Positions 24,862 to 32,771 of a DNA stretch of 64,000 nucleotides are shown one piece after another. The stretch's first letter is position 1, and every line of letters starts with the position of its first letter. The DNA is from JAVBUY01 sp031552735 (GTDB lineage: Bacteria; Bacillota; Clostridia; Christensenellales; Aristaeellaceae). The stretch lies in assembly GCA_031552735.1 (NCBI GenBank), contig JAVBMF010000006.1:56052-120051 (forward strand), given 5' to 3'. The notes below the pieces were generated by a model. That model ran no database searches. It saw only the letters and a program-made list of their open reading frames with translations, and was not told where the DNA came from. The position numbers and the translations under genes are program-made.

Positions 24862-26693
24862 TGGCACACCCCCTCGAACCGCTGCAAGCCGCACCCGTGG
24901 CAGCCCAAGCGGCAGTCCGGCGTGGTTTGCGCGGCTTCGGCGCGCTGCCATTCGCGCCATAGGAACGACTCGGTAATGCCCGCGTCGATGAAGGACCACG
25001 GCAGCTTTTCACCTTGCGCGCGCGCGCGGTGCGCATAGAATGCCGGGGAAAGATCACAATCGGCAAATGCCTGCAACCAAGTGTCGTATTTGAAGTGTTC
25101 ATTCCAGCCGTCATAACGGCAACCAAGCCGCCACGCACGCTCCAGCACGTCTGCCAACCGGCGGTCGCCGCGCGCGAAACACGCCTCCATAAAGGACAGC
25201 GGCGGCTCGTGCCAGTTGAAGGTCACACCCTTGATGTTCAGTGCCTGGCGCAGGTGGCGCAGCTTTTGCTCAATGGTTTCCGGCGTGTCCTGCCCAATCC
25301 ACTGAAAGGGTGTGAACGGCTTGGGCACAAACACCGCCGCGCTGCATGTGACGCGCAGACCGGGCGCGCGCTGCGCCTTGGGCACCTTGAAGTACTCGGC
25401 CACCACCTTGCGCGCCAGGTCGGCAATGCCATCGAGGTCTTCGAATGTTTCGGTGGGCAGGCCAATCATGAAGTACAGCTTCAAGCTGCTCCAGCCGCCC
25501 TCGAACGCGTCTTTCGCGCTTTGCAGCAGTTGCTCCTCTGTTACGCCCTTGTTGATCACGTCCCGCAGGCGCTGTGTGCCGGCCTCCGGCGCAAAGGTAA
25601 GGCTGGTTTTCTTGACGCGCTGGGTCTGCGCCAGCGTTTGCTTGATCACGCTGTCCAACCGAAGCGACGGCAGCGAGATGGCCACGCGCTGCGGTTCAAG
25701 CTTCTCCATCAGCGCGGTGGCCAGTTGCGGCAGGCAGGAATAGTCGCCGGTGGACAGCGACGAAAGCGAAATTTCCTCATAGCCGGTGGCGTCCACCAGT
25801 CGCTCCGCCTGCTGTATCAGTGTGTGTAGGCTGCGCTCACGCACCGGCCGATACAGCATGCCCGCCTGACAGAAGCGGCAACCTTTGGTGCAGCCGCGCA
25901 GCACTTCCAGCATGATCCGGTCGTGAATGATCTCCGTGTACGGCACAATGAAGTTATCAGGAAACGCGGCGCTGTCCAGATCGCGCACCACGCGTTTGCG
26001 TACGACAGCGGGGGCGGCGGCATCGTTGGGCGCAAAGGAAGCGACGCGGCTCTGATCGTCATAGGATACATCATACAACGAAGGCACATAGACGCCCTCG
26101 ATGCCCGCCAGGCGGCGCAGCATCTGTGTGCGGCTCTCCCCGGCATCTTTTCCGGCCAGCACAGCGTCCACCAGTTCCTGTGTCGCTTCCTCGCCGTCGC
26201 CGATCACGAATGCGTCAATGAACAAATGCAGCGGTTCGGGGTTGAACGCGCACGGGCCACCGGCGATCACCAGCGGATCGGCGTCCGTCCGGTCGGCGCT
26301 GTGCAGTGGGATGCCGGAAAGATCCAGCATCTCCAGAATATTGGTGTAGCTCATCTCATATTGAAGCGTAAAGCCCACGATGTCAAAATCCTTGACCGGG
26401 CTGCGTGTCTCCAGCGTAAAGAGCGGCACGTCGTGCGCACGCATCGCCGCGATCATGTCTACCCATGGGCAAAACACCCGCTCGCACAGCGCGCGCGGAT
26501 GGCTGTTGAGGATGTGATAGAGAATCTTGGTGCCTAGGTGCGACATCGCTACTTCATACACGTCCGGAAACGCGAACGCAAATCGCACCATGCCGGGCGC
26601 ATACGGCTTGCTGCTAGCATTCATTTCGCCGCCGGTGTAGCGCGTGGGCTTTAGTACGGTATCCAGAAGTTGATCAATCCGATCGCTCAGCAA
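24858..26693 (-). CDS. TIGR03960 family B12-binding/radical SAM protein
   Basis: A 611-residue radical-SAM protein. The N-terminal half has a cobalamin-binding-like region; the radical-SAM core carries the CxxxCxxC motif in RGCTKGCRFCQAG. Conserved family text includes LKPTRYTGGEMN near the start and LSSLSTGDYSCLP. The C-terminus ends in a Cys-containing tail (CRLGCHGCGLQRFEGVC). The start was placed at the TTG at 26693 because GGGAGG lies seven bases ahead and the family's conserved N-terminus begins there; upstream codons overlap a promoter and terminator. It leads the gene series. The substrate is unknown. Confidence 0.88.
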   Translation of the reverse strand: MLSDRIDQLLDTVLKPTRYTGGEMNASSKPYAPGMVRFAFAFPDVYEVAMSHLGTKILYHILNSHPRALCERVFCPWVDMIAAMRAHDVPLFTLETRSPVKDFDIVGFTLQYEMSYTNILEMLDLSGIPLHSADRTDADPLVIAGGPCAFNPEPLHLFIDAFVIGDGEEATQELVDAVLAGKDAGESRTQMLRRLAGIEGVYVPSLYDVSYDDQSRVASFAPNDAAAPAVVRKRVVRDLDSAAFPDNFIVPYTEIIHDRIMLEVLRGCTKGCRFCQAGMLYRPVRERSLHTLIQQAERLVDATGYEEISLSSLSTGDYSCLPQLATALMEKLEPQRVAISLPSLRLDSVIKQTLAQTQRVKKTSLTFAPEAGTQRLRDVINKGVTEEQLLQSAKDAFEGGWSSLKLYFMIGLPTETFEDLDGIADLARKVVAEYFKVPKAQRAPGLRVTCSAAVFVPKPFTPFQWIGQDTPETIEQKLRHLRQALNIKGVTFNWHEPPLSFMEACFARGDRRLADVLERAWRLGCRYDGWNEHFKYDTWLQAFADCDLSPAFYAHRARAQGEKLPWSFIDAGITESFLWREWQRAEAAQTTPDCRLGCHGCGLQRFEGVCQ

Positions 26694-26726
26694 ATTGGTT
26701 CCTCCCGCCACAGAATATGACACTTT

Positions 26727-26755
26727 ATTGTATCGTATCAGCATGGCTTGGTCAA
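26727..26755 (-). promoter_or_regulatory. sigma-A promoter for the 26.7 to 14.4 kb operon
   Basis: Read on the minus strand: TTGACC (26755-26750), a 17-base spacer, and TACAAT (26732-26727), ending about 33 bases ahead of the TTG start. Confidence 0.75.
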
Positions 26756-26770
26756 GGAAAACGGGCATAG

Positions 26771-26799
26771 AAAAAGGGCTGTCGCCAAACAGCCCCTTT
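26771..26799 (-). terminator. terminator after the chagasin-like gene
   Basis: On the minus strand GGGCTGT and ACAGCCC form a stem followed by five T. A second hairpin (GCTTCGC/GCGAAGC near 26832-26848) lies between it and the gene stop. Confidence 0.75.
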
Positions 26800-26863
26800 G
26801 CACAAATTCTTGCTGCGAACAAAGCGCCTGCCAGCATGCTTCGCATCGCGAAGCTTGGCGGTT

Positions 26864-27283
26864 TTACTTGATCACGAATGCGTACGCAATGGTGGTATCC
26901 TCGGCGGAGTCCTCCATCCACGGCTGCTTGTAGCGCAGTGTAAGCGCGCATTCACCCGCGGACTCGGCGCGGAAGAAGTAGTGCTGCGTGCCGCCCACGC
27001 CCACGCTGCCATCGGCAGGCGATACATAGTCGTAGCCCTCGGCAATGAGGGTCAATGACGCGTCGCTCAGCTCAGCGCTCCAAGCATAGCCCGTGGTGGC
27101 GTTGGCTTCCAGCGCGATGTGATACAGCTTTCCGGTTTCCAGCACATACTTGCCGTCGGCAGCGGCGATTTCACCAGCCACATCAACCTGCTCCACCTTG
27201 ACCGGCGGCTGCTCGGCGGCCAGCGCCGCGCAGGACACGCACACGATCGACACAAGCACCAGCAACGCAATGATTTTTCGCAT
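26864..27283 (-). CDS. secreted chagasin-family cysteine protease inhibitor
   Basis: A 139-residue exported protein with a signal peptide (about residues 1-23, cleavage after ALA). The mature part matches the inhibitor I42 (chagasin) family. Three loops that enter the active site of papain-like proteases are recognisable: NATTGYAW, GVGGTQHYF and RYKQPWMED. It is expected to act outside the cell or at its surface, perhaps against host, protozoan or self-made C1 proteases; the target is unknown. AGGAG lies ten bases ahead of the ATG. The gene follows the methyltransferase by 13 bases, though the two functions are not obviously linked. Confidence 0.82.
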   Translation of the reverse strand: MRKIIALLVLVSIVCVSCAALAAEQPPVKVEQVDVAGEIAAADGKYVLETGKLYHIALEANATTGYAWSAELSDASLTLIAEGYDYVSPADGSVGVGGTQHYFFRAESAGECALTLRYKQPWMEDSAEDTTIAYAFVIK

Positions 27284-27296
27284 ATAAAGCACACTC

Positions 27297-27902
27297 CTAA
27301 TATTTCTTTTTCCAACTGACTGTGATCCCCGCCAGCAGGGACGCACGCGTCCAATGGATTTGCTCTAGTCCCGCACGTTGCAGGAAGTATTTGATTTGCT
27401 TGGGCGCATAGACCGGCGCGCTGTCCGGCCCGTCGTCCACAAGAAACCGATTGACCAGCCCGCGCATCGGCTCGAAGAGATGTGGCGCGGCCAACACAAA
27501 CTGGCCGCCGGGCTTGAGCACACGCCGCACTTCAGAAAAAGCGGTCGCGGGGTCCTTCATGGTCGCCACAGACATCGCGCAGATCACCACATCAAAGCTG
27601 TCATTCAGCCAAGGCAGGTCGTCCAGTTCTGCGAACATGATATCGGCATCCGGCAAGCGATTTCGGGCGGTTCGCGCCATCTGCGGGGTCGCGCAAATGC
27701 CCGCCAGATTGGCGCCCGGATGCTGCAAAGCCAATCGCTGTAACAGCTCGCCATCCGTGCAGGCCATATCCAGCAGCATATCCTGTGGATACACCACCGC
27801 CAACTGCCGCACGCAACGCCACACGCGCTCCGTGTGCCAATTGGCTTTGTGGAGCTTCGGTGTCCGCTGCAAGCGCGCTGGTTTGCGCGCCCGTTCAACC
27901 AT
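27297..27902 (-). CDS. class I SAM-dependent methyltransferase
   Basis: A 201-residue cytoplasmic methyltransferase. Motif I is LLDMACTDGELLQRL. The acidic motif II and the motif IV/V regions read DVVICAMSVATMKDP and VRRVLKPGGQFVLAAP, giving a Methyltransf_11-type Rossmann domain. The basic N-terminus (about 25 residues) may contact a polyanionic substrate. No specific substrate can be assigned. It lies about 90 bases downstream of the ABC exporter genes in the same direction, with no clear terminator between. Confidence 0.8.
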   Translation of the reverse strand: MVERARKPARLQRTPKLHKANWHTERVWRCVRQLAVVYPQDMLLDMACTDGELLQRLALQHPGANLAGICATPQMARTARNRLPDADIMFAELDDLPWLNDSFDVVICAMSVATMKDPATAFSEVRRVLKPGGQFVLAAPHLFEPMRGLVNRFLVDDGPDSAPVYAPKQIKYFLQRAGLEQIHWTRASLLAGITVSWKKKY

Positions 27903-27993
27903 GTGTGCCTCCCATACGTAACAAGAAAAAACATCGATGTGTCAAAGTATATGGAAATTATACACCCATATGACAGAAATTGCACGCATATTG

Positions 27994-29667
27994 TTACAGT
28001 TTCATGTTGGCATAGGCGCGATCAGCGTAAAAAGTGAGCGCAAACGCCGACAGAGCGCCGAGTGCGGCTAACACAACGTAGGTTGTGATCAGCAGCGTTT
28101 GCCAGCCAATCCCCAGCGCGTGGAGCGCATACGCGCAAGCGCCAAGCACCAGCATCAGGATCACGGCATACAGCATGCCCACGACCGCGTTGAGGCTCTG
28201 CTTAATAATCTGTGTCTGGTTCTCCCAGTCAAACTTTGGCCGCAGGATGTCAAACAGCACGGCGACCACACCAATGTGCAGTGACCACAGTGCGCATAGC
28301 GCAAAGATCGCCGCCGCCTGCGCGAAACTAATGCCCAGCGAGAACGGCAAGCACACCGCACTGAGCAGCGCGATCAGCAGCGATACCGACAGCGCGAACA
28401 ATGCCTTGCCCCACACCTGTTTGCGCGCCGATACCGGCACAACTTGGCTGATCCACACCGCTCTGCCTTCGCGCGACAGCACTGTGCCCGCGCCGGGACA
28501 GACGCCGATGAAAAACCCGATCACCGCTGTCAGTGCAAGCACCAGCATCTGCGGTGGAATCTGGCCGTGAAGCAAATCCATCAGCATCTGCGTTTCCTTG
28601 TCGCCGCCAGCAAACAGCGAGGGCATCGACAACATCAGCGGCGCTAAAATGACGCTGATCAGCGAATTGAGCGCATACGTCGGTGTGCGCAGCACCATGC
28701 GCCACTCGCGCACAAACACCGCCCACATCGGTGCAAGCGGCTTCCGTAGGGTTAGCGCACTGCGCGCGAGCGGTCTATGCTGCCGTGCCTGCGCCAGCAT
28801 GGCCAGCGCACTGCGCAAATACACACGCTGTGCAAGCGCCAGTATGATAGCAAGCGCGCACCCTGAAACGCTGATCAGCAGTAGCAGTGGCAGCCAGCCC
28901 GAGGTGCCACCGGAGATTGCGGCGGTCGCCCATTGGGCAGGCGGGTACAGGCGGGTGATCGAATCGACCAACGACAGGCGACCCATCAGCAGCCGCATGA
29001 TATACTCCGACCCCGCGTCCTGCGGCACCGAGCGCATGAGCAAGCCCTGTCCTACGAGATATCCAACCAACAGCACGACGCTGGTGACAATCAGCACGAG
29101 GTCGCGATGCCGCCACAACGCGGCGAAGCGAATAAGCAGCATGGCAAGCATCGCGGCGATTGTCAAGGGAATGCAGGGCATCACCAGCAGGATCAGCACG
29201 CAGCGCAGCCAATACCCGATCCCGCCAGCAGCTGGATAGCACAGCATCGGCGGCAACAACAGCGCCAGCACAAAGACATATTCGATCAGCAGCACTTGCG
29301 CGAACTTGGCGGCAAAGATTGTGCGCTGCTCAATGGGCAGCGCAGCCAGCAACTCTGTGTCGCGGCTGAAAAACAGCACGCCGAGCAGCGTCATCACGCT
29401 GGTGATCAGCACGATCATCGGTACGATGACCATGAGCATCGATATGCACGCGTCGATCAGCGCGGGCGTGGCAGCAAGCGTTTGAAACAGCGCACGCACG
29501 CCAAACGCGTATGAGCCGACCAAGCTTCCAAACCCCAGCGCGATCAGCGCAAACAATCCGATGCCGCGCACAAACTTGGGCTTGTCATGGCGAAACATAT
29601 AGCGCATGTTGGAGATGCCAAAGCGGACATTCAGTTGCGTTTTCAGCAGCGCCCAGAATTGCTTCAT
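27994..29667 (-). CDS. ABC-2 type exporter permease
   Basis: A 557-residue integral membrane protein with roughly twelve predicted helices in two halves, separated by a cytoplasmic region near residues 275-310. It pairs with the ATPase encoded immediately upstream; its ATG overlaps that gene's stop by four bases. Such large double-length permeases occur in exporters of unknown or lipid-like substrates in Clostridia. No substrate-specific signature is visible. An upstream in-frame extension overlaps the ATPase and was not used. Confidence 0.8.
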   Translation of the reverse strand: MKQFWALLKTQLNVRFGISNMRYMFRHDKPKFVRGIGLFALIALGFGSLVGSYAFGVRALFQTLAATPALIDACISMLMVIVPMIVLITSVMTLLGVLFFSRDTELLAALPIEQRTIFAAKFAQVLLIEYVFVLALLLPPMLCYPAAGGIGYWLRCVLILLVMPCIPLTIAAMLAMLLIRFAALWRHRDLVLIVTSVVLLVGYLVGQGLLMRSVPQDAGSEYIMRLLMGRLSLVDSITRLYPPAQWATAAISGGTSGWLPLLLLISVSGCALAIILALAQRVYLRSALAMLAQARQHRPLARSALTLRKPLAPMWAVFVREWRMVLRTPTYALNSLISVILAPLMLSMPSLFAGGDKETQMLMDLLHGQIPPQMLVLALTAVIGFFIGVCPGAGTVLSREGRAVWISQVVPVSARKQVWGKALFALSVSLLIALLSAVCLPFSLGISFAQAAAIFALCALWSLHIGVVAVLFDILRPKFDWENQTQIIKQSLNAVVGMLYAVILMLVLGACAYALHALGIGWQTLLITTYVVLAALGALSAFALTFYADRAYANMKL

Positions 29668-30404
29668 GTCGCCGCCCCCTCGTCGGTCATCTCCAGGAAG
29701 ATGCTTTCGAGTGTGGTTTCGTGCTCCTTCTGACGCAACTCCTCCATGGTGCCCTGCGCCACCAGCTTGCCGCGATGGATGATGCCGATGCGGTCGCACA
29801 GTTTTTCGGCGACTTCCAGCACATGGGTGGAAAAGAACACCGTATTGCCCGCGTCGCAATGCGCGCGCATTTCTTGCTTGAGCAGGTGCGATGCGCGAGG
29901 GTCCAGCCCGGTCAGCGGCTCATCAAGCAGCCAAAGCGGCGGCTTGTGCAGCAACGCGCCGGTCACCGCCAGCTTCTGACGCATACCGTGGGAGTAACTG
30001 CGGATCTGGGAGGCAACCGCGTCGGTTAATTCAAACATATCAATGTAGTGAGACATGCGCGAGGCACGCTCGGCTGTTGGTACACCATACATATCACAGA
30101 GAAAATGCAAATATTCTACCCCAGTCAACCGGTCGTACAGCTCGGCGCTGTCAGGCACAAAGCCAACGCGGCGCTTGGCGGCAATCGGGTCGGCTGCAAC
30201 GTCATGCCCGCAGATATGGATTGTGCCGCTGTCGGGGTGCAGCATACCGACGATCATTTTCAAGGTAGTGGTTTTGCCCGCGCCATTTGGCCCGATAAAG
30301 CCAAATATTTCACCCTGACGGATGTCCAACGACAGATCATCGACCGCCTTCACACCCTGTTTGGCATAGGTCTTTGAGACATGCTTCAACTCCAGCAAGC
30401 CCAT
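29664..30404 (-). CDS. ABC exporter ATPase subunit
   Basis: A 246-residue nucleotide-binding subunit. Walker A is GPNGAGKTTTLK. The signature region is SYSHGMRQKLAV, with HGM in place of SGGQ's GGQ (common in the CcmA/DRI exporter group). Walker B is LWLLDEPLTGLDP, and the switch His is in FFSTHVLE. It energises the permease encoded next. queG ends seven bases upstream and may be co-transcribed. Confidence 0.9.
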   Translation of the reverse strand: MGLLELKHVSKTYAKQGVKAVDDLSLDIRQGEIFGFIGPNGAGKTTTLKMIVGMLHPDSGTIHICGHDVAADPIAAKRRVGFVPDSAELYDRLTGVEYLHFLCDMYGVPTAERASRMSHYIDMFELTDAVASQIRSYSHGMRQKLAVTGALLHKPPLWLLDEPLTGLDPRASHLLKQEMRAHCDAGNTVFFSTHVLEVAEKLCDRIGIIHRGKLVAQGTMEELRQKEHETTLESIFLEMTDEGAAT

Positions 30405-30411
30405 CTATTTC

Positions 30412-31362
30412 TCACTCCTTGCACAATTGCGCAATCGCCGAGCGTGCGTGTTCACGCACCGTTGCATATTCACTGTTTGCTAAATCCCGCAGCGCGGGAA
30501 TGATCCCTGCGTCACCGCTGTTGCCCGCGATCAATGCCGCTTGCGCCCAAACGCGTTGCTTGCGCGCATAGTTTTTCCCGACAAGTTCCGCAAATCTCTG
30601 CTGCGTGACACTGTTAAATTCCAGCATTTCCGGCAAATTCAGACCGAACGTTCGGTCGCTCGCAAGTCGGTTTTTGGCGTTTCTCGGACAGACAGACTGG
30701 CAGTCCTCACATCCGATCAGTCGGTTTTTCATCAAGGGACGATATGCCTCCGGCACCACTTCGCCACTAAACATCCACTGGCGCAAACAACGCGATTGAT
30801 CGACTTGCGCGTCGCCGGAAAGCGCACCGGTTGGACAAGCGTCATGGCACACCGTGCAGCTTCCACAGCCGTCCAGCGGCCTTTCTTGTCCTGCCTGCGA
30901 TAGCGCCAGCGGCGCGTCTGTTAGGATCATTTGCAGCGCAACGCGACTGCCCCACCGCTCGGTGTACAGCAGCCCGTTTTTCCCGTAATCGCCAACGCCC
31001 GCACGCTGCGCCGCGGCTTTTGCCGGCAGTTTGGGCCGCGCGATCGCCGCATAGCCACGCTCAATCAACCAGTCAGCGGCTTTCGCAGCCTGCGCATTGC
31101 TTGTATTGGATGCCACGTAGTAGCTGGAAATATGCACTTCTGGCCAGTCCGCTTGCGCTGACGGCGCGTACGGCCAAATCAGGATCGCAATACGCTTTGC
31201 CTCAGGCATCAACTCCGCGGGATCGTGCGTCAGCCCATCCGGGTTCCCTGCGCGTATCGCCGCTTCCCGCCAGAAATCAAACGGCTGCGCGTCGGTCACC
31301 CACACCTGCGCAAACCCCAACTGCTCGCACGCGTCGTAGAAGTCCTGCTCCCATGTTTGCAC
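30412..31362 (-). CDS. queG: epoxyqueuosine reductase
   Basis: A 316-residue iron-sulfur/cobalamin enzyme that reduces epoxyqueuosine in tRNA to queuosine, the last step of Q34 synthesis. The family segment GVGDYGKNGLLYTERWGS is clear. The two [4Fe-4S] ligand sets are CTVCHDACPTGAL and CEDCQSVCP, with an additional Cys in SRCLRQW. A short HEAT-like region at the C-terminus (about 270-316) is typical for binding tRNA. It is somewhat shorter than E. coli QueG (about 380). The start is a GTG with GGGAGG upstream. Other queuosine genes are not in the window. Confidence 0.9.
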   Translation of the reverse strand: MQTWEQDFYDACEQLGFAQVWVTDAQPFDFWREAAIRAGNPDGLTHDPAELMPEAKRIAILIWPYAPSAQADWPEVHISSYYVASNTSNAQAAKAADWLIERGYAAIARPKLPAKAAAQRAGVGDYGKNGLLYTERWGSRVALQMILTDAPLALSQAGQERPLDGCGSCTVCHDACPTGALSGDAQVDQSRCLRQWMFSGEVVPEAYRPLMKNRLIGCEDCQSVCPRNAKNRLASDRTFGLNLPEMLEFNSVTQQRFAELVGKNYARKQRVWAQAALIAGNSGDAGIIPALRDLANSEYATVREHARSAIAQLCKE

Positions 31363-31416
31363 AACCCATCACCTCCCGTCATTTCCCGGGAAATACACCG
31401 GCAATAGTATAGCACA

Positions 31417-31446
31417 AAAAAGCAGAGGCGCTCGCCCCTGCTTTGG
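31417..31446 (-). terminator. terminator of upp
   Basis: The stem AGCAGGGGCG/CGCCTCTGCT (minus strand, one G-T pair) is followed by six T. Confidence 0.85.
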
Positions 31447-31453
31447 TTTTTGC

Positions 31454-32101
31454 TTACTTGGTTCCGAACAGGCGGTCGCCCGCGTCGCCCAGACCGGGAA
31501 CGATGTACCCATGGTCATTGAGCTTTTCGTCCATTTGCGCCACAAAGATCGGCATATCCGGATGCTCGGCATGCACGCGCTCGACACCCTCCGGCGCGGC
31601 GATTAAGCACATCAGCTTGATATCGGTGCACTTGCGCTGTTTGATGAACGTAATCGCAGCGGCAGCCGAGCCGCCGGTCGCCAGCATTGGATCGACCACA
31701 ATGATCTCGCGCTCTTCCACATCCGGCGGCAGCTTGCAGTAATACTCTACCGGCTCCAGCGTTTGCGGATCACGATAGAGGCCAATGTGGCCAACTTTGG
31801 CGGCGGGCACTAGGCTGGTGATGCCATCCACCATGCCCAACCCAGCGCGCAGAATCGGCACGACCGCCAGTTTCTTGCCCGCGCCGAGCACTTTTGCCTT
31901 GGTCTTGCAGATCGGGGTCTCGATTTCGACCTCTTTCAGCGGCAGATCGCGCGTCACCTCATAGGCCATCAGCGTGGACACTTCGTTCAGCAACTCGCGG
32001 AAGTCCTTGGTGCCGGTATTCTTGTCACGCATCAGCGATACCTTGTGCTGAATTAACGGATGATCCAGAACCTGCACGAACTTATCTGCGTTCCTTGCCA
32101 T
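31454..32101 (-). CDS. upp: uracil phosphoribosyltransferase
   Basis: A 215-residue pyrimidine salvage enzyme making UMP from uracil and PRPP. The PRPP-binding motif is VVDPMLATGGSAAAAI, and the uracil-site C-terminus is GYIVPGLGDAGDRLFGTK. Length and sequence are typical of the bacterial enzyme. It lies 79 bases downstream of rpiB, but a terminator sits between them, so it may have its own start in that gap. Confidence 0.97.
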   Translation of the reverse strand: MARNADKFVQVLDHPLIQHKVSLMRDKNTGTKDFRELLNEVSTLMAYEVTRDLPLKEVEIETPICKTKAKVLGAGKKLAVVPILRAGLGMVDGITSLVPAAKVGHIGLYRDPQTLEPVEYYCKLPPDVEEREIIVVDPMLATGGSAAAAITFIKQRKCTDIKLMCLIAAPEGVERVHAEHPDMPIFVAQMDEKLNDHGYIVPGLGDAGDRLFGTK

Positions 32102-32164
32102 GTGAGCACCCCTTTTTCATAATATGGTTGGACAATATGCTTAACAGGTCGCCCTGTTTTGCGC

Positions 32165-32190
32165 AAAAAAAAGGAGCGAATCATTGCTCC
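32165..32190 (-). terminator. terminator of rpiB, overlapping its stop codon
   Basis: GGAGC (32190-32186) pairs with GCTCC (32177-32173) and eight T follow on the minus strand. The rpiB TGA (32183-32181) lies in the loop. Confidence 0.8.
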
Positions 32191-32612
32191 ATATCAGCGA
32201 ACATATCAATGCGGCGCTGGTGGCGGCCACCCTCAAATTCGGTGGAGAGAAAAGCCGAAACGATATCAACCGCCAGCCCAGGACCCACCACGCGGCCGCC
32301 CAGGCACAGCACGTTGGCATCGTTGTGGCTGCGCGTCATGCGCGCGGAGAATGTATCATGGCACAGGGCGGCACGGATGCCGCGCACCTTGTTGGCAGCC
32401 ATGGAAATGCCCACGCCGGTGCCGCAGATCAGAATGCCGCGGTCGCATTGGCCGCGCTTGATCGCGTCGGTTACTGCCTTGGCGGGAACAGGATAGTCGA
32501 TCGGCTCGCCATCGCAACCAAAATCGACAAATTCGATGCCCAATTCCCGCAACCGATCCATGATGGGTTGCTTCAGCACATATCCGCCGTGATCACATCC
32601 GATGGCCAGCAT
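32181..32612 (-). CDS. rpiB: ribose-5-phosphate isomerase B
   Basis: A 143-residue enzyme of the RpiB/LacAB family interconverting ribose 5-phosphate and ribulose 5-phosphate. IGCDHGGYVLKQ at the N-terminus, CGTGVGISMAANKVRGIRAALC and SRMTRSHNDANVLCLG-like text mark the active site (here ARMTRSHNDANVL). The catalytic Cys of CGTG is present. It forms a nucleotide/pentose salvage pair with upp. Confidence 0.95.
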   Translation of the reverse strand: MLAIGCDHGGYVLKQPIMDRLRELGIEFVDFGCDGEPIDYPVPAKAVTDAIKRGQCDRGILICGTGVGISMAANKVRGIRAALCHDTFSARMTRSHNDANVLCLGGRVVGPGLAVDIVSAFLSTEFEGGRHQRRIDMFADMEQ

Positions 32613-32701
32613 ATCGCGCCTCCTTGCCTGTCCGAACTATTATACACTTCTGCCCGTCCACACGCAAGCCCTATTCCGCTTTGCGCGCGCCAGCGCGTTG
32701 C

Positions 32702-32731
32702 TTGACAGGCTATACTTTGGGGCAATATAAT
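32702..32731 (+). promoter_or_regulatory. strong sigma-A promoter for lgt-pncB
   Basis: A perfect TTGACA at 32702-32707 and a perfect TATAAT at 32726-32731 with an 18-base spacer. Confidence 0.8.
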
Positions 32732-32771
32732 GTTGGTTGATATGTCTATTCGCCATTAAGGGAGGATCTCC

